DNA of 64,000 nt from a bacterium YEK0313. Its GTDB lineage: Bacteria; Pseudomonadota; Alphaproteobacteria; Rhizobiales; Phreatobacteraceae. The notes under the pieces are model-generated. The model was not told the DNA's origin. It was given only the letters and a program-made list of their open reading frames with translations, and ran no database searches. Each line of letters opens with the position of its first letter. The first letter of the stretch is position 1. The translations under genes were made by a program, and so were the position numbers. Positions 42,677-50,486 of this stretch are shown in pieces. Location of the stretch: positions 682,001 to 746,000 of the forward strand of contig CCMO02000001.1 of NCBI GenBank assembly GCA_000751295.2. Direction: 5' to 3'.

Positions 42677-44013
42677 CGCTCCGGCCCCGCCGCGTCCTGG
42701 AAGCGCACCGGCGCGCCACCCGCGGGGGCGGCAAGCTGGCCCTCCCACATGACGCGCCGGCCGCGGATGACGGTGCCGACCGGCCAGCCGGTCACCTCGA
42801 CGCCGTCATAGGGCGTCCACTGGCTGCGCGAGGCGATCCAGGATGCGGTGATCTTCTGCCGGCGCTTCAGGTCGACGATGGTGAGGTCGGCATCGTAGCC
42901 GGCGGCGATTCGGCCCTTGCCGGCAATGCCGAAAATCCGCGCCGGGCCGTGGCTGGTGAGATCGACCAGGCGCTCCAGGCTCAGGCGCCCGGCATTGACG
43001 TGGTCGAGCATGGTCGGAACCAGCGTCTGGACGCCGGTCATGCCCGAGGGCGAGGCCGGATAGGTCTTGGCCTTTTCCTCCAGGGTGTGCGGCGCGTGGT
43101 CGGAGCCGAGCACGTCGACGATGCCCTGGCCGATGCCGTGCCAGATGCGGTCGCGGTGGCGCGCCTCGCGCACCGGCGGATTCATCTGGGCAAGCGTGCC
43201 GAGCCGCTCGTAGCAGTCGGGCGCGACCAGGGTCAGGTGGTGCGGCGTCGCCTCGCAGGTCGCGACATCCTTGTGGCCCTGGAGGAAGTCGATCTCCTCG
43301 GCCGTCGAAATGTGCAGGACATGGATCTTGGCGTTGAAGCGCCGGGCGATCGCCACCAGCCGCTCGGTGCAGGTGAGCGCGGCGATCTCGTCGCGCCAGA
43401 CCGGATGCGAGCGCGGATCGCCCTGGATCCTGAGGCCGGCCCGCTCGCGCAGGCGGTACTCGTCCTCGGAATGGAAGGCCGCGCGGCGGCGCGTGCGGCC
43501 GAGGACCGCGGCGACGCCCTCGTCGTCCTCGACCAGCAGCGAACCGGTGGAGGAGCCCATGAATACCTTGATGCCAGCCGCGCCCGGCAGGCGCTCGAGC
43601 TCGGCAACCTCGGTGGCATTGCCGTGGGTCGCGCCGACCCAGAAGGCGAAATCGCAATGCATGCGGTTGGTCGCACGGGCCACCTTGTCGGCCAGCGCCG
43701 CCTCGCTCGTCGTCTGGGGGTCGGTATTGGGCATTTCGAAGACGCTGGTCACGCCGCCCATCACGGCCGCGCGCGATCCGGTCTCCAGATCCTCCTTGTG
43801 CACCGGGCCGGGCTCGCGGAAATGCACCTGGCTGTCGATGAAGCCGGGCAGAACATGCAGGCCGGTGCAGTCCACCACCTCCCCCGCCGCCTGGCGCGCG
43901 AGGTCGCCGATCGCGGCGATGCGGCCGTCCTTGACGCCGATATCCCGTTGGCCGGCGCCGTCCTGGTTGACCACGGTGCCGCCCTTGAAGATCGTGTCGA
44001 AGGTCTGGGACAT
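42673..44013 (-). CDS. pyrC: Dihydroorotase-family amidohydrolase with altered metal ligand
   Basis: 446 residues, AllB/PyrC-class cyclic amidohydrolase, annotated by type as dihydroorotase (pyrimidine ring closure). Present: GIKVFMGSSTG with the carboxylated Lys, HVLHIST and EATPHHL (His ligands), and GSDHAPH (Asp). In the N-terminal HxH motif the first His is Gln (DSQVHFREPG), which would remove one ligand of the binuclear metal site. I recall the same substitution in other alphaproteobacteria. GGAGA lies eight bases before the ATG at 44013; the frame is open to 44097. Divergent from ygfZ. Confidence 0.87.
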   Translation of the reverse strand: MSQTFDTIFKGGTVVNQDGAGQRDIGVKDGRIAAIGDLARQAAGEVVDCTGLHVLPGFIDSQVHFREPGPVHKEDLETGSRAAVMGGVTSVFEMPNTDPQTTSEAALADKVARATNRMHCDFAFWVGATHGNATEVAELERLPGAAGIKVFMGSSTGSLLVEDDEGVAAVLGRTRRRAAFHSEDEYRLRERAGLRIQGDPRSHPVWRDEIAALTCTERLVAIARRFNAKIHVLHISTAEEIDFLQGHKDVATCEATPHHLTLVAPDCYERLGTLAQMNPPVREARHRDRIWHGIGQGIVDVLGSDHAPHTLEEKAKTYPASPSGMTGVQTLVPTMLDHVNAGRLSLERLVDLTSHGPARIFGIAGKGRIAAGYDADLTIVDLKRRQKITASWIASRSQWTPYDGVEVTGWPVGTVIRGRRVMWEGQLAAPAGGAPVRFQDAAGPER

Positions 44014-44174
44014 GGCTGCTATCTCCGGCGTGCTGAGAGGCGCGGCCTTTCGGCCGCGCGCCGACACGCTTATGTCGGAGAACGGCCGGGGTGCCAAGAG
44101 AACCGCACCGCTGCGGACGCAATGCTGCGGCCGCGGCCATGCGGATGCGACGACAGGCGCAGGAGACTGAAGTC

Positions 44175-45038
44175 ATGGGATCGGCCGTGCTGCCCGACCG
44201 CGGCGTCATCAAGCTGACCGGCGAGGATGCGGGACGGTTCCTGCAGGGGCTGGTGACGCAGGACGTCGGCGCCGCTGCGGGCGAGGCCGCCGGCTTTGCC
44301 GCCCTGCTGACGCCGCAGGGCAAGATCGTCGCGGATTTTTTCATGATCGCCCTGCCGGAGACGGCGGGCGGCGGCCTCGTGCTTGACGTGCCGCTGCCGC
44401 TGGCAGGCGACCTCACGCGCAAGCTCACCTTCTATCGCCTGCGCGCCAAGGTGGTGATCGAGGACCTGTCGGCGAGCCTCGGCGTCACCGCGCTGTGGGC
44501 GGGAACGCCGGCGCCGGAGCTGAGCCTCGCGGTCGCACGCGATCCGCGCCATGCCGGCCTCGGCTGGCGGGCGATCGGACCGCGCGCCGAAGGCCATGCG
44601 GCCGACGCCGCTGCCTATGAGGCGCTGCGCATTTCGCTCGGCATTCCCGAAGGCGGCAGGGATTTCGCCTATGGCGACGCCTTCCCGCACGAGGTGGACA
44701 TGGATCAACTCGCGGGGGTCGCCTTCGACAAGGGTTGTTTCGTCGGCCAGGAGGTGGTGAGCCGGATGCAGCATCGCGGCACGGCGCGCACCCGCATCGT
44801 CCCGGTCGCCTTCGACGGCGCGCCGCCACCGGCAGGCACGGAGGTGACGGCGGGCGACAGGCCGGTCGGCACGATGGGCTCGGGTCTCCCCGGGCGCGGG
44901 CTCGCCAAGCTCCGGCTCGACCGGATCGCCGACGCGATGGCGGCGGGCGAGCCGCTGGTTGCCGGCGGCGTCGTGCTGACGCCGGTCAAGCCCGACTGGG
45001 CGCGCTTCGCCTGGCCGGGAGAGGCCGCGGCGCGCTGA
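44175..45038 (+). CDS. ygfZ: Folate-binding protein YgfZ
   Basis: 287 residues. Tetrahydrofolate-dependent factor for repair or assembly of Fe-S enzymes, related to the glycine-cleavage T protein. The signature KGCFVGQEVVSRMQHRG (KGCYxGQE type, with the functional Cys) is near residue 190. AGGAG lies nine bases before the ATG at 44175. Divergent from the dihydroorotase gene. A 22-bp palindrome follows its stop by 12 bases. Confidence 0.94.
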   Translation: MGSAVLPDRGVIKLTGEDAGRFLQGLVTQDVGAAAGEAAGFAALLTPQGKIVADFFMIALPETAGGGLVLDVPLPLAGDLTRKLTFYRLRAKVVIEDLSASLGVTALWAGTPAPELSLAVARDPRHAGLGWRAIGPRAEGHAADAAAYEALRISLGIPEGGRDFAYGDAFPHEVDMDQLAGVAFDKGCFVGQEVVSRMQHRGTARTRIVPVAFDGAPPPAGTEVTAGDRPVGTMGSGLPGRGLAKLRLDRIADAMAAGEPLVAGGVVLTPVKPDWARFAWPGEAAAR

Positions 45039-45050
45039 CCGAGACGCGCG

Positions 45051-45072
45051 TGCCCCTTGCATGCAAGGGGCA
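45051..45072. terminator. Perfect 22-bp palindrome after ygfZ
   Basis: Arms TGCCCCTTGCA and TGCAAGGGGCA meet with no spacer. As RNA it gives a nine-bp stem with a CATG loop, directly after the ygfZ stop, but with no T-run on either side. It could be a Rho-assisted terminator or a protein-binding site for the downstream DoxX gene. Confidence 0.45.
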
Positions 45073-45178
45073 TCCGCACAAGCACGACAAGCAAAATCCC
45101 AATACGACTTGCGGTGATGCTCTCGGTAGTTTGGCACCATCAGGCCGCGCAGGCGGTCGCCCAAACGGAGAGTGCCAC

Positions 45179-45634
45179 ATGCATGATGATTCCCAGGGAC
45201 CGGCGGTCGCCCAAGACAACGGCATTGCCCTGCTGCGCATAACGCTCGGCATCGTCTTCCTCGCGCATAGCGTCTATCTGAAGCTCATAGTCTTCACATT
45301 GGCCGGCACAGCCAGTTTCTTCCAGAGCCTCGGCCTGCCGGGCTGGCTCGCCTATCTCGTCTTCGCCGCGGAAGCGGTGGGCGGCGCCCTGCTCGTCCTC
45401 GGCATTCAGGCGCGCTGGGTGGCGCTCGCCCTCGTCCCGATCGCGCTCGGCGCGACATGGGCGCATTCCGGCAATGGCTGGATGTTCGCGATGCCGAATG
45501 GCGGCTGGGAATATCCGGCTTATCTGACCGTGCTCTGCATCGCCCAGGCGCTTGTCGGCGACGGCGCCCTGGCGCTCAGCCGGTCGCTGCCGATCTCGGC
45601 TCTCGCCGGCCGCGGCCTCACCACGGCGCGATAA
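45179..45634 (+). CDS. DoxX-family membrane protein
   Basis: 151 residues with four hydrophobic segments (GIALLRITLGIVFLAHSVY, LGLPGWLAYLVFAAEAVGGALLVLG, WVALALVPIALGATWAHSG, YPAYLTVLCIAQALVG). This fits the short DoxX family of quinone-linked or redox-related membrane proteins of uncertain role. GGAG lies eight bases before the ATG at 45179. The gene stands alone between the palindrome at 45051 and the convergent priA. Confidence 0.87.
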   Translation: MHDDSQGPAVAQDNGIALLRITLGIVFLAHSVYLKLIVFTLAGTASFFQSLGLPGWLAYLVFAAEAVGGALLVLGIQARWVALALVPIALGATWAHSGNGWMFAMPNGGWEYPAYLTVLCIAQALVGDGALALSRSLPISALAGRGLTTAR

Positions 45635-45694
45635 CCGCCGAAGAGGCAGGCTTCCGCATCGCGCCGGCGGCCCTGGCCGCGGGCGCGCCCCTCC

Positions 45695-47872
45695 TCACAA
45701 GAAGCTCTGCGGATCGACGTCGATCTCGAGCCGGACATTGCCGCGCGGCGCCTCGACCGAGGACAGCCAGGCGCGCAGCCAGCCGGACATGTCGAAAGCC
45801 CGTGCCGACCGCGCCAGCAGCCGCACGCGGTGGCGCCCGCGCACCAGAGCGAGCGGCGCCTCGGCCGGACCGAGCAGCCTGACATCGGTGCCGGCGGGCG
45901 CGGCACGCATGATGGCGCGGGCATAACCGAAGGCGTCAGCCTGGGCTTCGGCCGAGACCACCAGGGCTGCCAGCCGCCCATAGGGCGGCAGCCCCGCCTC
46001 CTCGCGCATGGCGATTTCGGCGGCATAGAAGGCCTCGCGGTCGCCGCGCACGATGGCGTCGATGATCGGATGCGCCGGCTGGTGCGTCTGGATCAGCGCC
46101 CGCGAGCCGTCCTTGGCGCGGCCGGCCCGGCCGACCACCTGCTGCAGCAGCTGGAAGGTGCGTTCGCCGGCCCGCGGGTCGCCGTTCGACAGGCCGAGAT
46201 CGGCATCGATCACCCCGACCAGGGCAAGATGGGGAAAGTTGTGGCCCTTGGCGACGAGCTGCGTGCCGATGACGATATCGGCCTCGCCCTTGGCCACGGC
46301 CTCGATCTCCTGGCGGATGCGCTCGACGCCGCCAGCCATGTCGGAGGAGAGGATGAGCAACCGCGAGCCGGGAAACAGCGTGGCGCATTCCTCGGCCAGC
46401 CGCTCGACGCCCGGACCGCAGGCGACGAAGGAATCGACCGCCTCGCATTTCGGGCACTCGGTCGGCGGCGGCATGGAGAACCCGCAATGGTGGCAGATCA
46501 GCCGGCGCCGGAAGCGGTGGTCGACCAGCCAGGCGGTGCAGTTCGGGCATTGCACGCGCTCGCCGCAGGTGCGGCAGAGGGTAAGCGGGGCATAGCCGCG
46601 CCGGTTGAGGAACAGGAGCGACTGGTCGCCCGCGGCCAGCGTCTCGCGCATGGCGAGCTCCAGCGCCGGCGATATCCAGCGTCCTGTCGGCGCGCCGCGT
46701 GTCTTCAGGTCCACCGTGCTGATGGCCGGCATGTCGAAGCCGCCGAAGCGCTCGGGCAGGATCAGCCGCCGGTAGCGCCCGCGATCGGCATTGACCCGCG
46801 ATTCGACCGAGGGCGTCGCCGAGGCGAGCACGACCGGTATGTCGTGCAGCCTGGCACGCACCACCGCCATGTCGCGGGCGTGGTAGTGCACGCCGTCATC
46901 CTGCTTGTAGGCCTGCTCGTGCTCCTCGTCGACGACGACGAGGCCGAGCGCAGCGAAGGGCAGGAACAGGGCCGAGCGCGCGCCGACCACCACCTTGACC
47001 TCGCCGGTGGCAACACCGGTCCAGACCCGGGCGCGGCGGGTGGCGCCGACACCCGAATGCCAGGCGGCAGGGCGGTGGCCGAAGCGCGCGGCGAACCGGT
47101 CGAGGAACTGGGTGGTGAGCGCGATCTCGGGCACGAGGATCAGCGTCTGCCGTCCTTGCCTGAGCGCTTCGGCCACCGCCTCGAAATAGACCTCGGTCTT
47201 GCCGGAACCGGTGACGCCGTCGATGAGGAAGACGTCGAAGCCGCCGGCGGCCACCGCATCCTCGATGGCAAGCGCGGCATCCTTCTGCGCCGGATTGAGT
47301 GCGGCCGGCGCATGGGCCGGGTCGAGCGGCAGGCCGGCCGCCTCCGGCGCCAGCGTGACCGCCTCCAGCGCGCCGTCGTCGACCAGGCCGTCAATGACGC
47401 CGACCGACACGCCGGCCTCGCGCGCGGCCTCCGATTTCGGCCGGGCGAGGCCGTCGGCCATCAGCGCCAGCACCTTGGCGCGCGAGGGCGTCGGACGGCT
47501 CGGCGGCTGGCCGGTGACGCGCACGCCGATGCGCGGGCGCGGCGGCGCGAGCTGCTCGGGATCGCGCATCGCCATGCGCAGCACCATGCCGCGGGGGGCA
47601 AGCGTATAGTCGGCGATCCAGTCGACCAGCCGCCGCACCTCGTGCGGCACCGGCACCACGTCGTAGCGGCCGGCAATGTCCTTCAGCCGGTTGTGCGAAA
47701 TGCCGCCCGGCTCGTCGCGCAGGTGCCAGACCGCGCCGACGGCCACGCGGTTGCCCAGCGGCACGGCGACGATATCGCCCGGAGCCACCGCCAATCCATC
47801 GGGGACGCGGTAGCTGTAGGGACGGTCGACGGCGACCGGAATCAGGACGTCGGCATAGCGCGGCGGGGACAT
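45695..47872 (-). CDS. priA: Primosomal protein N' (replication restart helicase)
   Basis: 725 residues. DEAH-type helicase that reloads the replisome at stalled forks. N-terminal 3'-DNA-binding domain, Walker A in DGVTGSGKTEVYFEAV (near residue 220), DEEH in VVVDEEHEQAYKQDD, SATPS motif, and the zinc cluster CRTCGERVQCPNC ... CHHCGFSMPPPTECPKC (eight Cys). The C-terminal helicase lobe includes VVGRAGRAKDGS. Divergent from bfd. Confidence 0.97.
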   Translation of the reverse strand: MSPPRYADVLIPVAVDRPYSYRVPDGLAVAPGDIVAVPLGNRVAVGAVWHLRDEPGGISHNRLKDIAGRYDVVPVPHEVRRLVDWIADYTLAPRGMVLRMAMRDPEQLAPPRPRIGVRVTGQPPSRPTPSRAKVLALMADGLARPKSEAAREAGVSVGVIDGLVDDGALEAVTLAPEAAGLPLDPAHAPAALNPAQKDAALAIEDAVAAGGFDVFLIDGVTGSGKTEVYFEAVAEALRQGRQTLILVPEIALTTQFLDRFAARFGHRPAAWHSGVGATRRARVWTGVATGEVKVVVGARSALFLPFAALGLVVVDEEHEQAYKQDDGVHYHARDMAVVRARLHDIPVVLASATPSVESRVNADRGRYRRLILPERFGGFDMPAISTVDLKTRGAPTGRWISPALELAMRETLAAGDQSLLFLNRRGYAPLTLCRTCGERVQCPNCTAWLVDHRFRRRLICHHCGFSMPPPTECPKCEAVDSFVACGPGVERLAEECATLFPGSRLLILSSDMAGGVERIRQEIEAVAKGEADIVIGTQLVAKGHNFPHLALVGVIDADLGLSNGDPRAGERTFQLLQQVVGRAGRAKDGSRALIQTHQPAHPIIDAIVRGDREAFYAAEIAMREEAGLPPYGRLAALVVSAEAQADAFGYARAIMRAAPAGTDVRLLGPAEAPLALVRGRHRVRLLARSARAFDMSGWLRAWLSSVEAPRGNVRLEIDVDPQSFL

Positions 47873-47996
47873 GGCGAAGCCCTAGCGCGAAGGCGGCCCG
47901 GAAGGGAAGGCCGACGCCCCGCAAGCCCGCCAAGCCAGTTTGGAACGATTCGTTTCTTCGCGAAAAACGTCAGCACTTCTGCCACTTGCCGGATTC

Positions 47997-48013
47997 TTTA
48001 GAATTCCGCTAAA
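47997..48013. promoter_or_regulatory. Irr-box-like dyad upstream of bfd
   Basis: TTTAG and CTAAA arms around seven bases (AATTCCG). This resembles the iron-control element (TTTAGA...TCTAAA type) bound by the haem-responsive Fur-family regulator Irr in rhizobia. It lies 100 bases upstream of bfd in an AT-rich stretch between divergent priA and bfd, and the target is an iron-storage gene, as expected. Confidence 0.55.
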
Positions 48014-48112
48014 TTCATTACAAGTCATTGAAAACACATGCATTTCGCGATAGAAAGCAAGGGCCCACGAGGCCTCGCGGCGTGATTTTCGCGGGGCGGG
48101 CGGAGACCGGCA

Positions 48113-48358
48113 GTGATCATTTGCCATTGCAATGTGTTCAGTGACCACGACGTTCGTGCCTGTCTCGGCGACGGCCCGGAATGTCCGCGGGCCGTAGGTG
48201 AAGTCTATACCTGTCTCGGCTGCAGCCCCAATTGCGGCCGCTGCGCGCGCACCATCCTCGCGATCATGCGCGAGAGCGGTGTCGAGCAGGGCTGCTCGGC
48301 CTGCCCGATGGGCCAGTGCAGCCACCACGACGCCCCGGCTCTCGTCGCCGCCGAATAG
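48113..48358 (+). CDS. bfd: Bacterioferritin-associated ferredoxin
   Basis: 81 residues, GTG start. A 2Fe-2S protein that reduces bacterioferritin to release stored iron. Cluster cysteines: CHC near the N-terminus (ICHCNVFS) and CLGCSPNCGRC. A His/Cys-rich C-terminus (GCSACPMGQCSHH) is an addition not found in the E. coli protein. It lies 180 bases upstream of bfr, its natural partner. Confidence 0.92.
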   Translation: MIICHCNVFSDHDVRACLGDGPECPRAVGEVYTCLGCSPNCGRCARTILAIMRESGVEQGCSACPMGQCSHHDAPALVAAE

Positions 48359-48460
48359 CTTCTTTCCATTCCTGATCTCCGTGCCTGCCGGCTGGTTGCG
48401 CCGTTGCGGGCGCTTCATGCTGCGCCGCGCACCATTTGCCGCGTCGTGACCGCGCACGCC

Positions 48461-48488
48461 TTGCGCTCTTGTCTGGAATGATTATAAA
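48461..48488 (+). promoter_or_regulatory. Predicted promoter of bfr
   Basis: TTGCGC (-35) and TATAAA (-10) with a 16-base spacer, about 50 bases upstream of the bfr start. The surrounding sequence is clearly more AT-rich than the coding neighbours. No obvious Irr box overlaps it. Confidence 0.45.
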
Positions 48489-48537
48489 CTAGCCTCGTGT
48501 TCGGCCAGCGGACCCGATCAGCAAAAGGACGAGGCTC

Positions 48538-49023
48538 ATGAAGGGCGACAAGAAGGTTATCGAGTATCTCAACAAGGGGCTGCGCAGCGAGCTGACCGCG
48601 GTCAGCCAATATTGGCTGCACTACCGCATGCTCGACAACTGGGGCTTCAAGGAGCTGGCCAAGACCTGGCGCAAGGAGTCCATCGAGGAGATGGTCCATG
48701 CCGACAAGTTCATCGACCGCATCCTGTTCCTGGAGGGCCATCCGAACCTGCAGGTGCTGGATCCGCTGCAGATCGGCCAGGACATCAAGGAGGTCATCAG
48801 CTGCGACCTGAAGGCCGAAATCGGCGCCCGCGCGCTCTATCAGGAAGCGGCAGCCTATTGCGAGACCGTGAAGGACTATCCTTCGCGCGACCTGTTCATC
48901 GAACTGATGACCGACGAGGAAGGCCATATCGACTTTCTGGAAACCCAGCTCGACGTGATCAAGACCGTCGGCATCCAGCTCTACGCCCAGAAGCATATCG
49001 GCAAGCTGGACGAGGGCCACTGA
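48538..49023 (+). CDS. bfr: Bacterioferritin
   Basis: 161 residues; 24-subunit haem-containing iron-storage shell. Starts MKGDKKVIEYLNKGLRSELT with ferroxidase Glu18. The ESIEEMVHADKFIDRILFLEG segment has the ferroxidase Glu and His, and the Met that ligates haem (Met52 position) is present. DEEGHIDFLETQLD completes the site. AGGACGAGG lies just before the ATG. Follows bfd, with which it works. Confidence 0.97.
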   Translation: MKGDKKVIEYLNKGLRSELTAVSQYWLHYRMLDNWGFKELAKTWRKESIEEMVHADKFIDRILFLEGHPNLQVLDPLQIGQDIKEVISCDLKAEIGARALYQEAAAYCETVKDYPSRDLFIELMTDEEGHIDFLETQLDVIKTVGIQLYAQKHIGKLDEGH

Positions 49024-49081
49024 GGGCCGGCCTTCCGGGCTATCCGCGTCGCTGTCCGTTCACCCGATGTGAACGGGCGGC

Positions 49082-50083
49082 ATGGCAGGACATGAGGCCA
49101 TGTCCGCCAAGACCCCGCCCGCCATCGATGGTCCAGCCGATCTCCTGATGCCTGGCGCGGCGGCCGACACGGTCGCCGCGGTCGGGCGCTGGCTGCGCCA
49201 TCTCGGCACGGAGCGGCGCTTGTCGCCGAAGACCCTCGAAGCCTATGGCCGCGACGTCAGGGGCTTCCTCGCCTTCCTCTCCGACCATATGGGCGGCGCC
49301 GTCTCGCTCGACACGCTCGGCGCCATAGCGCCGCGCGACGTGCGCGCCTTCATGGCCCGTCGGCGCGCCGACGATCTCGATCCGAGCTCGATCGCCCGGG
49401 CGCTGGCGGCGATCCGGTCCTTCACCCGCTTCCTCGAACGCGACGGCCGGGGCCGGATGGCCGCCAGCGCCGCGATCCGCTCGCCCAAGGCCGGCCGTCG
49501 CCTGCCGCGGCCGCTGCCGGTCGCCGCGGCGCGCAAGGTCGCCTCGACCGATGCCCGCGCCCATGAGGACGTGCCGCCCTGGGTCGCGGCGCGCGATGCC
49601 GCCGTGCTCGGGCTGCTCTACGGCGCGGGCCTGCGCATTTCCGAGGCGCTTGGCCTGAAACAGGCCGACGCGCCACCGCCCGGCACCAATGGCGAGGTGA
49701 CGGTGACCGGCAAGGGCAGCAAGGTGCGCCAGGTGCCGGTCATCGCCAGGATCGCCGATGCGATCGCCGAGTATCGCCGGCTCTGCCCGTGGAGCCTCGG
49801 TCCGGGCGACCCCTTGTTCGTCGGGGTCAAGGGCGGCCCGCTGTCGCCGCGGATCATCCAGCTCACCATGGAGCGGCTGCGCGGCGCGCTCGGCCTTGCC
49901 GACAGCGCGACGCCGCATGCGCTGCGCCATTCCTTCGCGACCCACCTCCTCGGCCGGGGCGGCGACCTGCGCTCGATCCAGGAACTGCTCGGCCACGCCT
50001 CGCTGTCGACGACGCAGATCTATACCGAGGTCGACACGGCCGCGCTCATGAAAGTCTATGAGAGCGCACATCCGCGCGCCTGA
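49082..50083 (+). CDS. xerC: Tyrosine recombinase XerC
   Basis: 333 residues. Resolves chromosome dimers at dif with XerD. N-terminal SAM-like core-binding domain (residues ~30-120). Catalytic domain with Arg in GAGLRISEALGL, Lys in GKGSKVRQVPV, HALRHSFATHLL (HxxR), HASLSTTQ (His) and nucleophile Tyr in IYTEVD. XerC rather than XerD is preferred because xerC is commonly near priA in this group. A second possible start lies at 49100. Confidence 0.9.
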   Translation: MAGHEAMSAKTPPAIDGPADLLMPGAAADTVAAVGRWLRHLGTERRLSPKTLEAYGRDVRGFLAFLSDHMGGAVSLDTLGAIAPRDVRAFMARRRADDLDPSSIARALAAIRSFTRFLERDGRGRMAASAAIRSPKAGRRLPRPLPVAAARKVASTDARAHEDVPPWVAARDAAVLGLLYGAGLRISEALGLKQADAPPPGTNGEVTVTGKGSKVRQVPVIARIADAIAEYRRLCPWSLGPGDPLFVGVKGGPLSPRIIQLTMERLRGALGLADSATPHALRHSFATHLLGRGGDLRSIQELLGHASLSTTQIYTEVDTAALMKVYESAHPRA

Positions 50084-50101
50084 GCCGGCCCCCCCGCAGC
50101 G

Positions 50102-50120
50102 GCCATGCATTCGGCATGGC
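50102..50120 (+). terminator. Hairpin after xerC
   Basis: Perfect 7-bp arms GCCATGC and GCATGGC with a five-base loop, 18 bases after the stop. Followed by GGGTCTTCTC, only a weak T-rich tail. Confidence 0.4.
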
Positions 50121-50208
50121 GGGTCTTCTCGAGCCATGCGGAGCCGTGCGGACGCGTCTGCCGGCATGCCCTCCCCACGCCACACAATGCGCCGGGGTTA
50201 TGGCTGAT

Positions 50209-50241
50209 TGACATATCAGTATAGGAGACCTGACATATCAG
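50209..50241 (+). promoter_or_regulatory. Direct repeat TGACATATCAG, 22 bases apart, at a TTGACA promoter
   Basis: Exact 11-base copies at 50209-50219 and 50231-50241. Each is itself partly symmetric (CTGA-N4-TCAG in the second). The first is part of a perfect -35 TTGACA (50208), and another TTGACA begins at 50244. A regulator binding one face of the helix at two turns' distance is suggested. Confidence 0.5.
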
Positions 50242-50486
50242 ACTTGACATGCAGCCGCTCGCCGGCAAGATCAGGATGAGAGGAAACCCTGGCAGTGTGG
50301 CGGATATAACAACAACGCCGCCCGTGACGCTTCGTCGCCGCCAGTCTTGAGCGGGAGATATCGAAAAAACCCGGAAGACCCATGTCGCGTCGCAAGACGT
50401 GGCATGGATGATTTTTGCCAATTTTCTTCAATAGCTTTGAAAAATGCCTTTTCCGACAAAACCAGAACCAACAGGTGAGGACGACC

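Larger units (their letters stand above)
50084..50486. other. Intergenic region upstream of the peptide ABC operon
   Basis: 403 bases. Contains a GCCATGC/GCATGGC hairpin right after xerC, then a 22-bp-spaced direct repeat with embedded TTGACA elements, and AT-richer DNA up to the ribosome-binding site GAGG before 50487. I see no gene in it; the frame of the binding protein is open to 50415 but that part is unconserved. Confidence 0.6.

Noticed and set aside
45830..48001. 723-residue plus-strand frame opposite priA
   Set aside because: Shadow of priA; no family resemblance.
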